Shown: positions 1 through 7,913, counted from the stretch's first letter. The stretch: 9,368 nucleotides of DNA from Cyanobacteriota bacterium (GCA_027482985.1 JAIXVO010000339.1:1-9368), one strand, 5' to 3'. A program made the numbers and translations. The notes: generated from the letters alone by a model not told the origin.

Positions 1-105
1 TATCCTGATTTAGTCAAAGCGATAGAAGAAGCCTTTGATCAGGTTTCTCTCAAAGATATTCACGGATGGTTTACGCACTGCTGTTACTGTACCTCAGCAG
101 ACTAG
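1..105 (+). CDS. IS630-family transposase, C-terminal fragment
   Basis: Frame 1 is open from the first base and translates to 34 residues ending at TAG (103-105). The segment reads YPDLVKAIEEAF then DIHGWFTHCCYCTSAD. The GWFTHCCY type of tail is typical of the extreme C-terminus of DDE-type IS630 transposases (DDE_3 superfamily) common in cyanobacteria. The catalytic DDE residues would be upstream of the window, so activity cannot be judged. The family call comes from recognition of this short tail only. A different reading frame (ATG at 66) runs through the same DNA into the pglX remnant and is treated under that gene. Confidence 0.72.
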   Translation, partial: YPDLVKAIEEAFDQVSLKDIHGWFTHCCYCTSAD

Positions 106-116
106 GAAACGCTATA
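1..116 (+). mobile_element. Right end of an IS630-family insertion sequence (partial)
   Basis: The window opens inside an insertion sequence whose transposase reading frame ends at 105. Homology to PglX picks up within a few codons after that. IS630/Tc1-mariner elements insert at TA and duplicate it, and the string GGAAACGCTATA (105-116) gives two candidate terminal TA dinucleotides (113-114 or 115-116). The exact edge is inferred because the left end, needed to define the terminal inverted repeat, is outside the window. The element sits inside pglX in the same orientation as the host gene. Confidence 0.7.
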
Positions 117-1841
117 GAAGCGATCGCTAACCCCAACTGCGGTTATCTTTACCACGCTAAAGCCACCGACTTCGCGAAGATTCCAGGAAGTGCGATCGCT
201 TATTGGGCTAGTAAAAAAATAATTGAAATATTTTCAAATTTCCCCTTGCTTGAGACTATTGGTGAGCCAAAGCTGGGGATGACTACTGGCGACAATGATA
301 GATTTGTCCGTCAATGGCATGAAGTTGATAGTAATAATTTAAAGTTGACAGCTACAAACAGGAACGAGGCAAGGGAGTCACTATGTAAATGGTTTCCATA
401 CAATAAAGGCGGAGAGTTTAGACGGTGGTATGGAAATAATGAAAATGTAGTGAATTGGGAAGATGATGGTTGTGAAATAGTTGGTTCTAACTGTGGCTAT
501 CCAAGGGCAAAAGACTTCTACTTTCAGCAGTGTATAACTTGGTCTTTTGTTAGCTCTTCATATTTAGGAGTTAGATTTTCTGAAAAAGGCTTTATTTTTG
601 ATGTGGGGGGTTCTTGTGTATTCTCTCGTGACGATGATGTATATTGGCTAACTTCTTTCTTATGCTCCGCCGTGAGTCTGATGTTCATAAATTTTGTGAA
701 TCCTACTTTAAATTATCAAGTTGGTAATATAGCGATTTTGCCTGTCATAAAAGGTGAGCATTCCTCTTCCCACCAGATTGCAAAAGAAGCAATATCTATA
801 TCTCGAAAAGACTGGGATAGTTTTGAAGGCTCTTGGAACTTTCAAACCCATGCACTCTTACAAGACAAAGCAATTCATCAACTCTCCCAAGCCTTCACAA
901 CCTGGCAAGACCAAGCCGAACAAGCCTTTCAACAACTGAAACAACTGGAAGAAGACAACAATCGCTACTGGATTGACGCTTACGGCTTACAGTCCGAACT
1001 CACGCCAGAAGTGCCCGATGAGCAGATCACCATTCGGCGGGCCGATCTTGCCCGCGACATCAAATCCCTGATTTCCTATGCCGTCGGCTGCATGATGGGG
1101 CGCTACTCCCTCGACAAGCCAGGGCTGATCCACGCCGGGCAACCCTTCGACCCCACCCAGCACACCACCTTTCCCGCCGATACCGATGCCATCCTGCCCA
1201 TCACCGACCAGGCATACTTCGACGATGACATCGTGTCCCGCTTCATCGAATTCATCCAGACCGCCTACGGCGACACCCACCTCAAAGCCAACCTCGACTT
1301 TATCGCCACCGCCCTCACCCTCCAGAGCGGCGAAAGTGCCCGCGATCGCATCCGCCGCTACTTCCTCACCGAATTCATCAGCGACCACATCAAAACCTAC
1401 AAGAAACGCCCCATCTACTGGCTCTTCACCAGCGGCAAGCAGCGAGCCTTCGGTGCCCTCATCTACCTGCACCGCTACACCCCCCACACCGTCGGTCAAA
1501 TCCGCACCGACTACGTCCTGGAACTGCAACGCAAACTCACTGGCGAGATCACCCGCACCCAAACTCAACTCGATACCGCCACCACCACCACCGCCCAAAA
1601 AGCCATCCAGCGTCGCCTCAAAATCCTGCGCGACCAAGATGCCGAACTCGCCGCCTACCAGGCCAAACTCCAAACCCTCGCCGACCAGCGCCTCGCCCTC
1701 GACCTCGATGACGGCGTTGCCTACAACTACACCCGCTTCAAAGGACTGGTCTACGAAGGCTCCGACCTGAAAATGGCCGACCTGGAGAAAAAAGCCCAAT
1801 GGAAACTGGACTTGTTGAAGCCGCCCGCAAAACCACAGTAA
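114..1841 (+). pseudogene. pglX: BREX-1 adenine methyltransferase PglX, 5'-truncated by IS630
   Basis: This is the C-terminal half (about 575 residues) of PglX, the BREX N6-adenine methyltransferase that marks host DNA and takes part in phage exclusion. Recognisable family blocks occur in order: DFAKIPGSAIAYW (bases ~168-208), GMTTGDNDRFVR (~279-314), NPTLNYQVGNIAILPV (~699-746), then a charged Gln/Glu-rich coiled-coil-like stretch (~880-960), KKRPIYWLFTSGKQRAFGA (~1401-1457) and DLDDGVAYNYTRF (~1701-1739) near the usual C-terminus. Full PglX proteins are about 1,100-1,250 residues and carry the SAM-binding and NPPY motifs in the N-terminal half; neither is present here. The frame runs back to an ATG at 66 inside the transposase gene, but residues encoded before about 114 are read from IS sequence out of the transposase frame and are not PglX. 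The specificity region (~210-840) is AT-rich while the rest is GC-rich. It is followed after 25 nt by the DUF4058 gene. Confidence 0.88.
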
Positions 1842-1851
1842 AGTGAGAACC

Positions 1852-1857
1852 AAGGAG
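1852..1857 (+). promoter_or_regulatory. Ribosome binding site that fixes the DUF4058 start
   Basis: AAGGAG lies 9 nt before the ATG at 1867. An in-frame GTG at 1843 has no such element and would lie upstream of this site. The ATG begins a protein starting MQPKFPGMNPDLE, the usual N-terminus of the family, so 1867 is chosen. Confidence 0.7.
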
Positions 1858-1866
1858 TCCGCAGCC

Positions 1867-2616
1867 ATGCAACCCAAATTTCCAGGGATGAATCCTGATC
1901 TTGAAAATCCCGAACTGTGGTCAGAAGTCCACTTTGGGATCATTGGCGTGCTGGCGCGATCGCTCAACGCCGTCATTACCCCCAAATACCGGGCTGCCGT
2001 CGAGCAAGGGGTCTACACAGACTCGCTGTTGGTCGGCATTCCTGATGTTTCAGTTTTCCAACGGGGCACCGAAACCACAGCGTCCCAGAGCGTTACAGCG
2101 ACCCTGAGCGCACCGCTCGTCGTCACGGTGCCTGTTGTCGAAGAAACTCGGGAACGGTTCTTAGAAATCCGCGATGTTGGCACTGGCACCGTCGTCACCG
2201 TCGTGGAAGTGCTATCTCCCAAAAATAAGCGACCCGGCGAGGGCAAACTCAAATACGATGCCAAACGTCAAGCCATCTTGAACAGTGCCACCCATTTAGT
2301 CGAAATTGACTTGCTCAGAACTGGCGCACCCAAACTCATGGCAGGTGGCATCCCGTCCGACTACCGAATTTTGGTCAGCCGGGGCGATCGCCGTCCCGCC
2401 GCCGAACTCTACCCCTTCAACGTGCGCGATCCCCTCCCTCGCTTTTTGTTGCCTTTACGCCCTGGCGACCAGGAACCCGTGATCGATATGCCATCTGTGC
2501 TCGCGCAAGTGGATCAAGAAGCTGCCTTAGCATTGGCGATCAACTATGCCATTCAACCCACTCCCCCCCTGCCTGAAGCCGACTTTCAGTGGGTGCAAAC
2601 CCTCCCAGAGGTTTAA
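1867..2616 (+). CDS. DUF4058 family protein embedded in the BREX operon
   Basis: The 249-residue product starts with the family hallmark FPGMNPDLENPELW (residues 5-18) and is full length for DUF4058 (PF13267 type), a family of unknown function abundant in cyanobacteria. Visible motifs are IPDVSVF (58-64), VVEVLSPKNK (112-121), an Lys/Tyr-containing segment K127-K133, and HLVEIDLLR (143-151). By eye these resemble, in order and spacing, the PDVxxV, VVEVLSPS, K..Y and YWxVD elements of Uma2/DUF820 proteins, which have the PD-(D/E)XK nuclease fold. D60, E114 and nearby lysines would be candidate active-site residues. No signal peptide or membrane segment is seen. The gene starts 25 nt after pglX and ends 6 nt before the pglZ ATG, so it is very likely co-transcribed and translationally coupled with pglZ. 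It is not one of the six canonical BREX-1 genes. A nuclease or accessory role is inference only. Confidence 0.88.
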   Translation: MQPKFPGMNPDLENPELWSEVHFGIIGVLARSLNAVITPKYRAAVEQGVYTDSLLVGIPDVSVFQRGTETTASQSVTATLSAPLVVTVPVVEETRERFLEIRDVGTGTVVTVVEVLSPKNKRPGEGKLKYDAKRQAILNSATHLVEIDLLRTGAPKLMAGGIPSDYRILVSRGDRRPAAELYPFNVRDPLPRFLLPLRPGDQEPVIDMPSVLAQVDQEAALALAINYAIQPTPPLPEADFQWVQTLPEV

Positions 2617-2622
2617 AACTTG

Positions 2623-5184
2623 ATGGACATCACTCGCATCCAGACTACCCTGCAAACCTTATTTCAAGATGACTCCCGCTGGGCTCATCAGGGTCAGCGC
2701 GTGGTGTTCTGGTACGACCCCGACCAACAATTTCAAGATATTTTTGCCGAACTCCAGCTCGATCGCGTCGCCAAACTGCAATTAAACGATACCCCGTTCA
2801 CCATCAAACATCGCCTCCTGGTCGAGCAACCCCAGCAAGCTTTTCTCCTCTACGCGCCCTTTCCTGAACCCGCCCCCCAGGATAACTGGCTGCTCGATAT
2901 CCAACACCGGGCACTCACCTTTGCCGCCGATCGCGCCGCCCTCATCTTTGCCGATTTGGGGTTGCGTCAGCGCCATCTGGAAACCGTGATCCGCGCCCAC
3001 CTCAAGTTTTTTGACAATCGCAAACGCACCGAAACCCTGCAAGCCATGCAACTGGCCCCTCAAACCAACGAGCCGGGACTGTTATTAGCCTTGCTATCGG
3101 TACTGGCGGGGTTAAAAGTGCCGGATGCCAGTCAGCTCATTCGCCGGGTCTTGATGGCCGGGCTGCTGGAAACCGATAATTTGCTGTGGGCTGAGATCAC
3201 CCGGTGTGTCTCGGCCTCAGCCTTCTGGCAAATTGTGCAAACCCACCTGGCCGTTCAGGATGCCACTCCCAGCCTCGAAAAACTGTTCCGTTGTCTGCTC
3301 ATCACCCATTTCGACACCGCTCTCCGCGGACATCTGCCCCCCACCCTCCAGGGTCACGTTATTAGCCCCGGTCAGCAGGCGTACGCTTTCATCGATCAAT
3401 GGCTGCGGGACCAGCAGGACTCGGCGCAATGGATGGAGTTGAGCGAGTTCATTCAGAAAGAACTTGATCTGTTTCCCCAAATCGAAGCCCTGCCCCCCGA
3501 GGTGCTGTTTGAGGCGACCAGTTTTGAAGCGGTGGATTATGCCCTGATCCGCGCTTGTGTGCAGGAAATTAAAGCTCAGGCGAATGACCTCCACCGCTGG
3601 CGCAGTTGGTTCACCGCCAGACGCGCCACGGTCTGGTATCCCAAATATGCCGCCACCTACCAGGCGCTCGAAGCCGCGATCGCCCTGGTCGAACTCAAGC
3701 AGCAATCCGCGATCGGGTTTCGCCTCGCCGCCCCCTTGCTGTTCAACACTTACGCCAGCGAGCTGTACCAATTCGATCAAGCTTACCGCCATTTTGTCGT
3801 AGCCAGTGAACGAGCCAACGGCGATATTATCAAAAACTTGGTCGAAGAAGTTGAAAATCTGTATACCTACTGGTTTTTAGATGGGCTGGGAGCCGCCTGG
3901 TCAGACGCGCTAGAAACTCACGCCCAAGGCCACTGGCAACTCACTGGGGTGCCCACCCAGACTAACTTCTTTCCCCACCACGTTGTGCCAATCCTGAACC
4001 GCAACGATCGCGAAAAAGTCTTTGTGATCATTTCCGATGCACTCCGCTACGAAGTCGCCAGCGAACTGCAAGCCCTCATCGCCCAAGAACTGCGGGGTGA
4101 AACCGGGTTAACCCCACTGTTGGGCGTTTTACCCAGCATTACCCGCCTCGGCATGGCGGCTTTACTCCCGGGCGATACCTTAGAATTGCTGCCTAACCAG
4201 GGTGATGTGCTCAAGGCTGGTCTCACCACGAAAGGCCGCGAGGCACGGCAGGCAGTGCTGCAACAGCATAGTGGGGTGGAGGCGACGGTGCTCCGGGCGG
4301 CGGATTTATTAGCCATGAACACGGACATGGGCCGGGAGGCGATCAAGCCCTATCGGTTGATTTATATTTACCATGATGTGATTGATGCGATCGGGGATAA
4401 ACCTGCCAGTGAACGGCAAGTGCTATCAGCCTGCGAAGATGCCATCCGCGAATTGCTGAAGCTGGTCAAAAAAATCTGCAACTCACTCAACGGCACCCAC
4501 GTCCTGATCACTGCCGATCACGGCTTCCTCTACCAGCGGCACCCCATCGCCGAAGCCGACAAAATTCCCTTGCCGCAGGGTGAGGATATTGTCGAAACTA
4601 ATCGGCGGTTTATTCTGCGCACTCAAAACCTTGAAGCACCGAGTTTGCTGAACTTTACCCTGCCGTATGAGTCCAGGGGCGCGATCGCCAGTGTCCCGCG
4701 CGGAAGTTTGCGCTTCGCCATTCAAGGAGCTGGGGCTCAATATGTGCATGGAGGAGCCAGTTTGCAGGAAATTTGTGTGCCAGTCATTACCTACCATCAC
4801 AAGCGGGCTGAAAAAGGTGATGATGGCCCCGCTCGCAAAGTGGGCGTGCAGATCAATGCCCTCTTGCGCCGCGTCACCAACAATCGCTTCAGCTTCAACT
4901 TGATGCAAACGGAACCAGTCGAGGGCAGATGGCGATCGCGCCGAGTTTCCGTGGCGCTTTACGATGCCCAGGAGCAACCTATTACCGATGTCAAAGAGGT
5001 GGAATTAGGCAGCACCAGTCCCCATCCCACTGACCGCGAGTTCAAACAAACGCTCACCGTGATTCTGACCAATCCCCCCACGACGGCTACCCTCGTGGTG
5101 AAAGATGCCACTGATAATACTGAGCTTGTCCGCGAAACCTGGACGGTTAATCTGGGGATTACAAATGACTTTGGCGACTTCTAA
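2623..5184 (+). CDS. pglZ: BREX-1 phosphatase-like protein PglZ (type A)
   Basis: The 853-residue product matches the usual size of the BREX-1 PglZ and begins MDITRIQTTLQ with the N-terminal VVFWYDPD motif (27-34). The PglZ domain of the alkaline phosphatase superfamily is clear: FVIISDALRYE with D472 as the expected metal ligand or nucleophile-side residue, IYHDVIDAIGDK (H584, D585, D588), ITADHGFLYQ (D632, H633) and YVHGGAS (H709). These give a plausible metal-binding set, so the protein looks intact. PglZ is essential for BREX restriction; its biochemical target is not settled, with metal-dependent phosphodiesterase or nuclease activity and interaction with PglX considered likely. The ATG at 2623 is preferred over the TTG at 2620. 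A GAGG (2608-2611) inside the end of the DUF4058 gene may serve as its ribosome site. The gap from the DUF4058 stop is 6 nt, and brxL follows after 46 nt. HIP1 sites at 3676, 4681 and 4932 suggest long residence in a cyanobacterium. Confidence 0.93.
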   Translation: MDITRIQTTLQTLFQDDSRWAHQGQRVVFWYDPDQQFQDIFAELQLDRVAKLQLNDTPFTIKHRLLVEQPQQAFLLYAPFPEPAPQDNWLLDIQHRALTFAADRAALIFADLGLRQRHLETVIRAHLKFFDNRKRTETLQAMQLAPQTNEPGLLLALLSVLAGLKVPDASQLIRRVLMAGLLETDNLLWAEITRCVSASAFWQIVQTHLAVQDATPSLEKLFRCLLITHFDTALRGHLPPTLQGHVISPGQQAYAFIDQWLRDQQDSAQWMELSEFIQKELDLFPQIEALPPEVLFEATSFEAVDYALIRACVQEIKAQANDLHRWRSWFTARRATVWYPKYAATYQALEAAIALVELKQQSAIGFRLAAPLLFNTYASELYQFDQAYRHFVVASERANGDIIKNLVEEVENLYTYWFLDGLGAAWSDALETHAQGHWQLTGVPTQTNFFPHHVVPILNRNDREKVFVIISDALRYEVASELQALIAQELRGETGLTPLLGVLPSITRLGMAALLPGDTLELLPNQGDVLKAGLTTKGREARQAVLQQHSGVEATVLRAADLLAMNTDMGREAIKPYRLIYIYHDVIDAIGDKPASERQVLSACEDAIRELLKLVKKICNSLNGTHVLITADHGFLYQRHPIAEADKIPLPQGEDIVETNRRFILRTQNLEAPSLLNFTLPYESRGAIASVPRGSLRFAIQGAGAQYVHGGASLQEICVPVITYHHKRAEKGDDGPARKVGVQINALLRRVTNNRFSFNLMQTEPVEGRWRSRRVSVALYDAQEQPITDVKEVELGSTSPHPTDREFKQTLTVILTNPPTTATLVVKDATDNTELVRETWTVNLGITNDFGDF

Positions 5185-5230
5185 GATAGAAACACCCCGA
5201 CTTTGATGGGGATTAGCGGGGGAAAGCAAC

Positions 5231-7255
5231 ATGGCTATGGATGTCCTGGATCGCAAATTGAATGATGTTTACCCGGGCCGGGTCGTGCGGAAAGACCTGA
5301 CGAAACGGATTAAAGAGGGAGCCAGTGTTCCCATTTATGTGCTGGAATACCTGCTGGGGATGTATTGTGCGACGGATGATGAGGCCACGATCGAGGCGGG
5401 TGTGCAATCGGTTAAACGCATTCTGGCGGAAAATTATGTCCGTTCAGATGAAGCAGAACAGGTGAAATCCAGAGTCCGGGAGATTGGGCGGTACAGTGTC
5501 ATCGATCGCGTGACCGTCAAACTCAATGAAAAAGCCGACATCTACCAGGGCATTTTGCTGAATTTAGGGGTCAAAGGGGTCGCGATCGAACCGGAAATTG
5601 TAAAATCTAACCCCAAATTGCTGAGTGGTGGCATCTGGTGCATTTTGCAACTTGAATATGAAGCCGGAGCCAATCCCAGTCCTTTCATTGTCGCCAGCTT
5701 GAAGCCCATTCAAATGCCCCAGGTCAACCTGGAAGAACTGTTTGCTGGCCGCTCTGCCTTTACGCGAGACGAATGGCTGGACGTGTTAATTCGTTCAACG
5801 GGGTTGGAGCCGACTACCTTAACCGATGCAGTCAAGTGGCACCTGCTAGCTCGCATGATCCCTCTCTGCGAAAACAACTACAACTGCTGTGAACTCGGTC
5901 CCCGCTCAACCGGAAAATCTCACCTCTACAAAGAAATTTCTCCCAACTCAATCCTGGTGTCCGGTGGCAAAACCACCGTCGCTAACCTCTTCTACAATAT
6001 GTCCTCTCGGCAGGTAGGCTTAGTGGGGCTGTTTGATGTGGTGGCCTTTGATGAAGTGGCGGGAATCAGTTTTCACGACAATGATGGCATCCAGATCATG
6101 AAGGATTACATGGCATCCGGATCATTTGCGCGAGGGAAAGCGGAGATCAGTGCCAATGCCTCGATGGTTTTTGTGGGTAACATCAATCAGAGTGTGGAAT
6201 CTCTGGTCAAGACTGCTCATCTATTAGCGCCTTTCCCCATAGCAATGATTGACACAGCTTTTTTTGACCGGTTCCATGCTTATATTCCCGGTTGGGAAAT
6301 CCCCAAATTCAGTCCCCAAAATTTCACGAATCAATTCGGCTTTATCGTAGATTACTTGGCGGAATGGCTTCGAGAAATGCGTAAGCGCAGCTTTGCCGAT
6401 GCCATCGATCGCTACTTCAAGTTGGGTAATAATCTCAAGCAAAGAGATGTTCAGGCTGTGCGTAAAACCGTGTCAGGGCTGCTCAAATTACTGTTTCCTG
6501 ATGGCAGTTTTGCGAAAGCCGATGTGGAAGCAGCCCTAGTCTATGCTCTTAGAGTCCGGAGACGAGTGAAAGAGCAGCTTAAAAAGATTGGCGGCATGGA
6601 GTTTTACGATGTTCATTTCAGCTACATTGACACTGAAACCTTAGAAGAACACTTTGTTTCGGTGCCAGAGCAAGGTGGAGCCTATTTAATGAGTGAAGAT
6701 ACCCTTTCTCCAGGGCACCTATACATGATCAGTGATGGCGATGGTGGCCGGATTGGCGTATTCAAATTGGAGTTACAGGCCGTCTCCGGCAGCGGTAAGC
6801 TAATTCGGACTGGAGTTGCGAGTGCCACCAGGATGAAAGATAGTAGCAACATCGCTTTGAACTACTTCAAAGCAAATGCTCATCGCGTAAGTGGGTTAAT
6901 CCATCCCGACACTTCCGACTTTCTATTGCAACTCCTTGATCTACAGGGGGCGGGTGTACCCTTGTACGGGGGGCTGGCACTCTTCATTTCGCTGTGTTCG
7001 GCAGCCCTCGGACGTAATGTGCAATCTCAGCTTGCTGTGTTTGGGGAAATGACTCTGGGCGGTACCATCAATCCGGTCAGCCAATTGGCAGGGAGTTTGC
7101 AAGTTGCCTTTGATGCCGGAGCCAAAAAAATTCTTTTACCCATGACTAGTGCCGTTGATCTACCCGCCGTGCCACCCGAGTTATTCACCAAGTTCCAAAC
7201 CTCTTTTTATACCGATCCAGTCGATGCCGTCTTTAAGGCTTTGGCTGTTAGTTAA
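5231..7255 (+). CDS. brxL: BREX AAA+ Lon-like protein BrxL
   Basis: The 674-residue product is full length for BrxL, the AAA+ component of type 1 BREX that is required for phage exclusion and has been described as a DNA-binding MCM-like ring with a Lon-type C-terminal domain. The N-terminal part carries LDRKLNDVYPGRVVRKDLTK (6-25) and VYLLEYLLGMYC-like sequence. The ATPase core shows Walker A GPRSTGKS (223-230, K229), Walker B VVAFDE (270-275, D274 and E275) and a sensor-like GNIN (316-319). The C-terminal Lon fold is visible from about residue 540, with GEMTLGGTINPV (605-616) and AGAKKILLP (629-637). Aligned without gaps to the Lon S/K dyad region, the Ser position is Y579 and the Lys position is S622, so peptidase activity looks unlikely. 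The start at 5231 is the first ATG; a second ATG at 5237 gives a protein two residues shorter, and GGGGGAA upstream is a weak ribosome site. The 3' end overlaps the convergent brxA by 8 bp. Confidence 0.92.
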   Translation: MAMDVLDRKLNDVYPGRVVRKDLTKRIKEGASVPIYVLEYLLGMYCATDDEATIEAGVQSVKRILAENYVRSDEAEQVKSRVREIGRYSVIDRVTVKLNEKADIYQGILLNLGVKGVAIEPEIVKSNPKLLSGGIWCILQLEYEAGANPSPFIVASLKPIQMPQVNLEELFAGRSAFTRDEWLDVLIRSTGLEPTTLTDAVKWHLLARMIPLCENNYNCCELGPRSTGKSHLYKEISPNSILVSGGKTTVANLFYNMSSRQVGLVGLFDVVAFDEVAGISFHDNDGIQIMKDYMASGSFARGKAEISANASMVFVGNINQSVESLVKTAHLLAPFPIAMIDTAFFDRFHAYIPGWEIPKFSPQNFTNQFGFIVDYLAEWLREMRKRSFADAIDRYFKLGNNLKQRDVQAVRKTVSGLLKLLFPDGSFAKADVEAALVYALRVRRRVKEQLKKIGGMEFYDVHFSYIDTETLEEHFVSVPEQGGAYLMSEDTLSPGHLYMISDGDGGRIGVFKLELQAVSGSGKLIRTGVASATRMKDSSNIALNYFKANAHRVSGLIHPDTSDFLLQLLDLQGAGVPLYGGLALFISLCSAALGRNVQSQLAVFGEMTLGGTINPVSQLAGSLQVAFDAGAKKILLPMTSAVDLPAVPPELFTKFQTSFYTDPVDAVFKALAVS

Positions 7256-7847
7256 GCATCAGCACCAGAATTGGCTCTAATCGATCGGTAATGAGCTGCT
7301 GTTTGAGCACCAGCGGTACTGGTGTGGCGCGAATTTCATAAGTGCCCCTCAGTTGAGTGGGTTGCAGTAACCCAGCTCCCACCAACACCAAGACGGCATT
7401 ACTCGCGGCCTTTTGGTAGGTTGAATCTGACCACTTGGACAGGGTTTGGCTCGCTTCTCGCTTCGCCTCAAAAAAAATTCTCAGGTCTGCCCGTTGAACG
7501 ATTAAGTCAAACTGTTTCAACTTATCCAGTAAAACTTCAGTAATCAGTTCTCGCAACAGTCGATGTTCTAGCAGAATCGAAAATAACACCGTGAAGCGAC
7601 GGACATCCGCATTCCCCGTGGCAATTAACTTGATATAGTCAGTTGAAAGCGGCTCTAGCCGTTGCCAAATGGTTTGAAATGCCCCCCGCCGGGAGGTTTG
7701 AGCACGCATTTGCAATAAGTCATCCTGAATTACCCTGTGCTTAATTGTCTCTCGATCGCACCCCTGCCACAATAACTCCGCGATCGCTACCGTTTCAGTT
7801 AAAGCAAAGGCATATTTGGTATGAGCGGCATAGGAGAGATTCAGCAT
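7248..7847 (-). CDS. brxA: BREX protein BrxA (DUF1819), inverted
   Basis: The 199-residue product fits the DUF1819/BrxA family in length and pattern: an N-terminal MLNLSYAAHTKYAFALTET segment, then SRRGAFQTIWQRLEPLS (52-68), a central RRFTVLFSILLEHRLLREL stretch (~84-102), DLRIFFEAKREAS and an Asn/Ala-rich helix ending LVGAGLL. It is predicted to be all-helical and soluble. BrxA was described as NusB-like and has been reported to bind DNA; its exact step in BREX is unknown. In canonical BREX-1 operons it is the first gene and transcribed with the others. Here it is alone on the opposite strand at the 3' end, overlapping the brxL stop by 8 bp tail to tail, so it needs its own promoter in the 7848-8643 region. 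No good Shine-Dalgarno sequence precedes the ATG on the minus strand; the start was chosen because the N-terminus matches the family. The 5' leader contains an imperfect hairpin. Confidence 0.86.
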   Translation of the reverse strand: MLNLSYAAHTKYAFALTETVAIAELLWQGCDRETIKHRVIQDDLLQMRAQTSRRGAFQTIWQRLEPLSTDYIKLIATGNADVRRFTVLFSILLEHRLLRELITEVLLDKLKQFDLIVQRADLRIFFEAKREASQTLSKWSDSTYQKAASNAVLVLVGAGLLQPTQLRGTYEIRATPVPLVLKQQLITDRLEPILVLMLN

Positions 7848-7873
7848 CGATCAAAGGAGTTCAACCTGGATAT

Positions 7874-7913
7874 CGTGCTCATTTTAAGCTAACGCTCATG
7901 AGCTTGGAGCACG
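7874..7913. promoter_or_regulatory. Imperfect inverted repeat in the brxA leader
   Basis: CGTGCTC (7874-7880) pairs perfectly with GAGCACG (7907-7913). After an asymmetric internal loop, AAGCT (7886-7890) pairs with AGCTT (7901-7905), leaving the 10-nt loop AACGCTCATG. The structure lies 27-66 nt upstream of the brxA ATG on the minus strand. It could be an operator, an RNA hairpin in the leader, or chance. No U-tract follows on either strand, so it does not look like an intrinsic terminator. Confidence 0.4.

Noticed and set aside
1186..1770. Plus-strand ORF of 194 codons inside pglX
   Set aside because: Pro/Ser/Thr/Ala-rich output of a shifted frame in high-C sequence; the real frame carries conserved PglX motifs.
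987..1985. Long minus-strand ORF (332 codons) antisense to pglX and the start of the DUF4058 gene
   Set aside because: The translation is Gly/Val-rich low-complexity text caused by reading the complement of C-rich codons. It crosses a gene boundary and shows no domain motif, whereas the plus-strand frame is clearly PglX.
3217..3792. Minus-strand ORF of 191 codons inside pglZ
   Set aside because: Shadow frame opposite a well-supported PglZ coding sequence, with no recognisable protein motif.
5195..5211. CCCC-GACTTTGAT-GGGG hairpin between pglZ and brxL as a terminator
   Set aside because: The stem is only 4 bp and no T-run follows; the short gap and shared strand favour a continuous operon.
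114..7847. Other PglZ-containing systems (type 2 BREX/Pgl with PglW, or BrxHI types)
   Set aside because: The combination of a BrxL Lon-like protein, a BrxA/DUF1819 protein and an approximately 850-residue PglZ fits type 1; no PglW kinase or helicase gene is visible.
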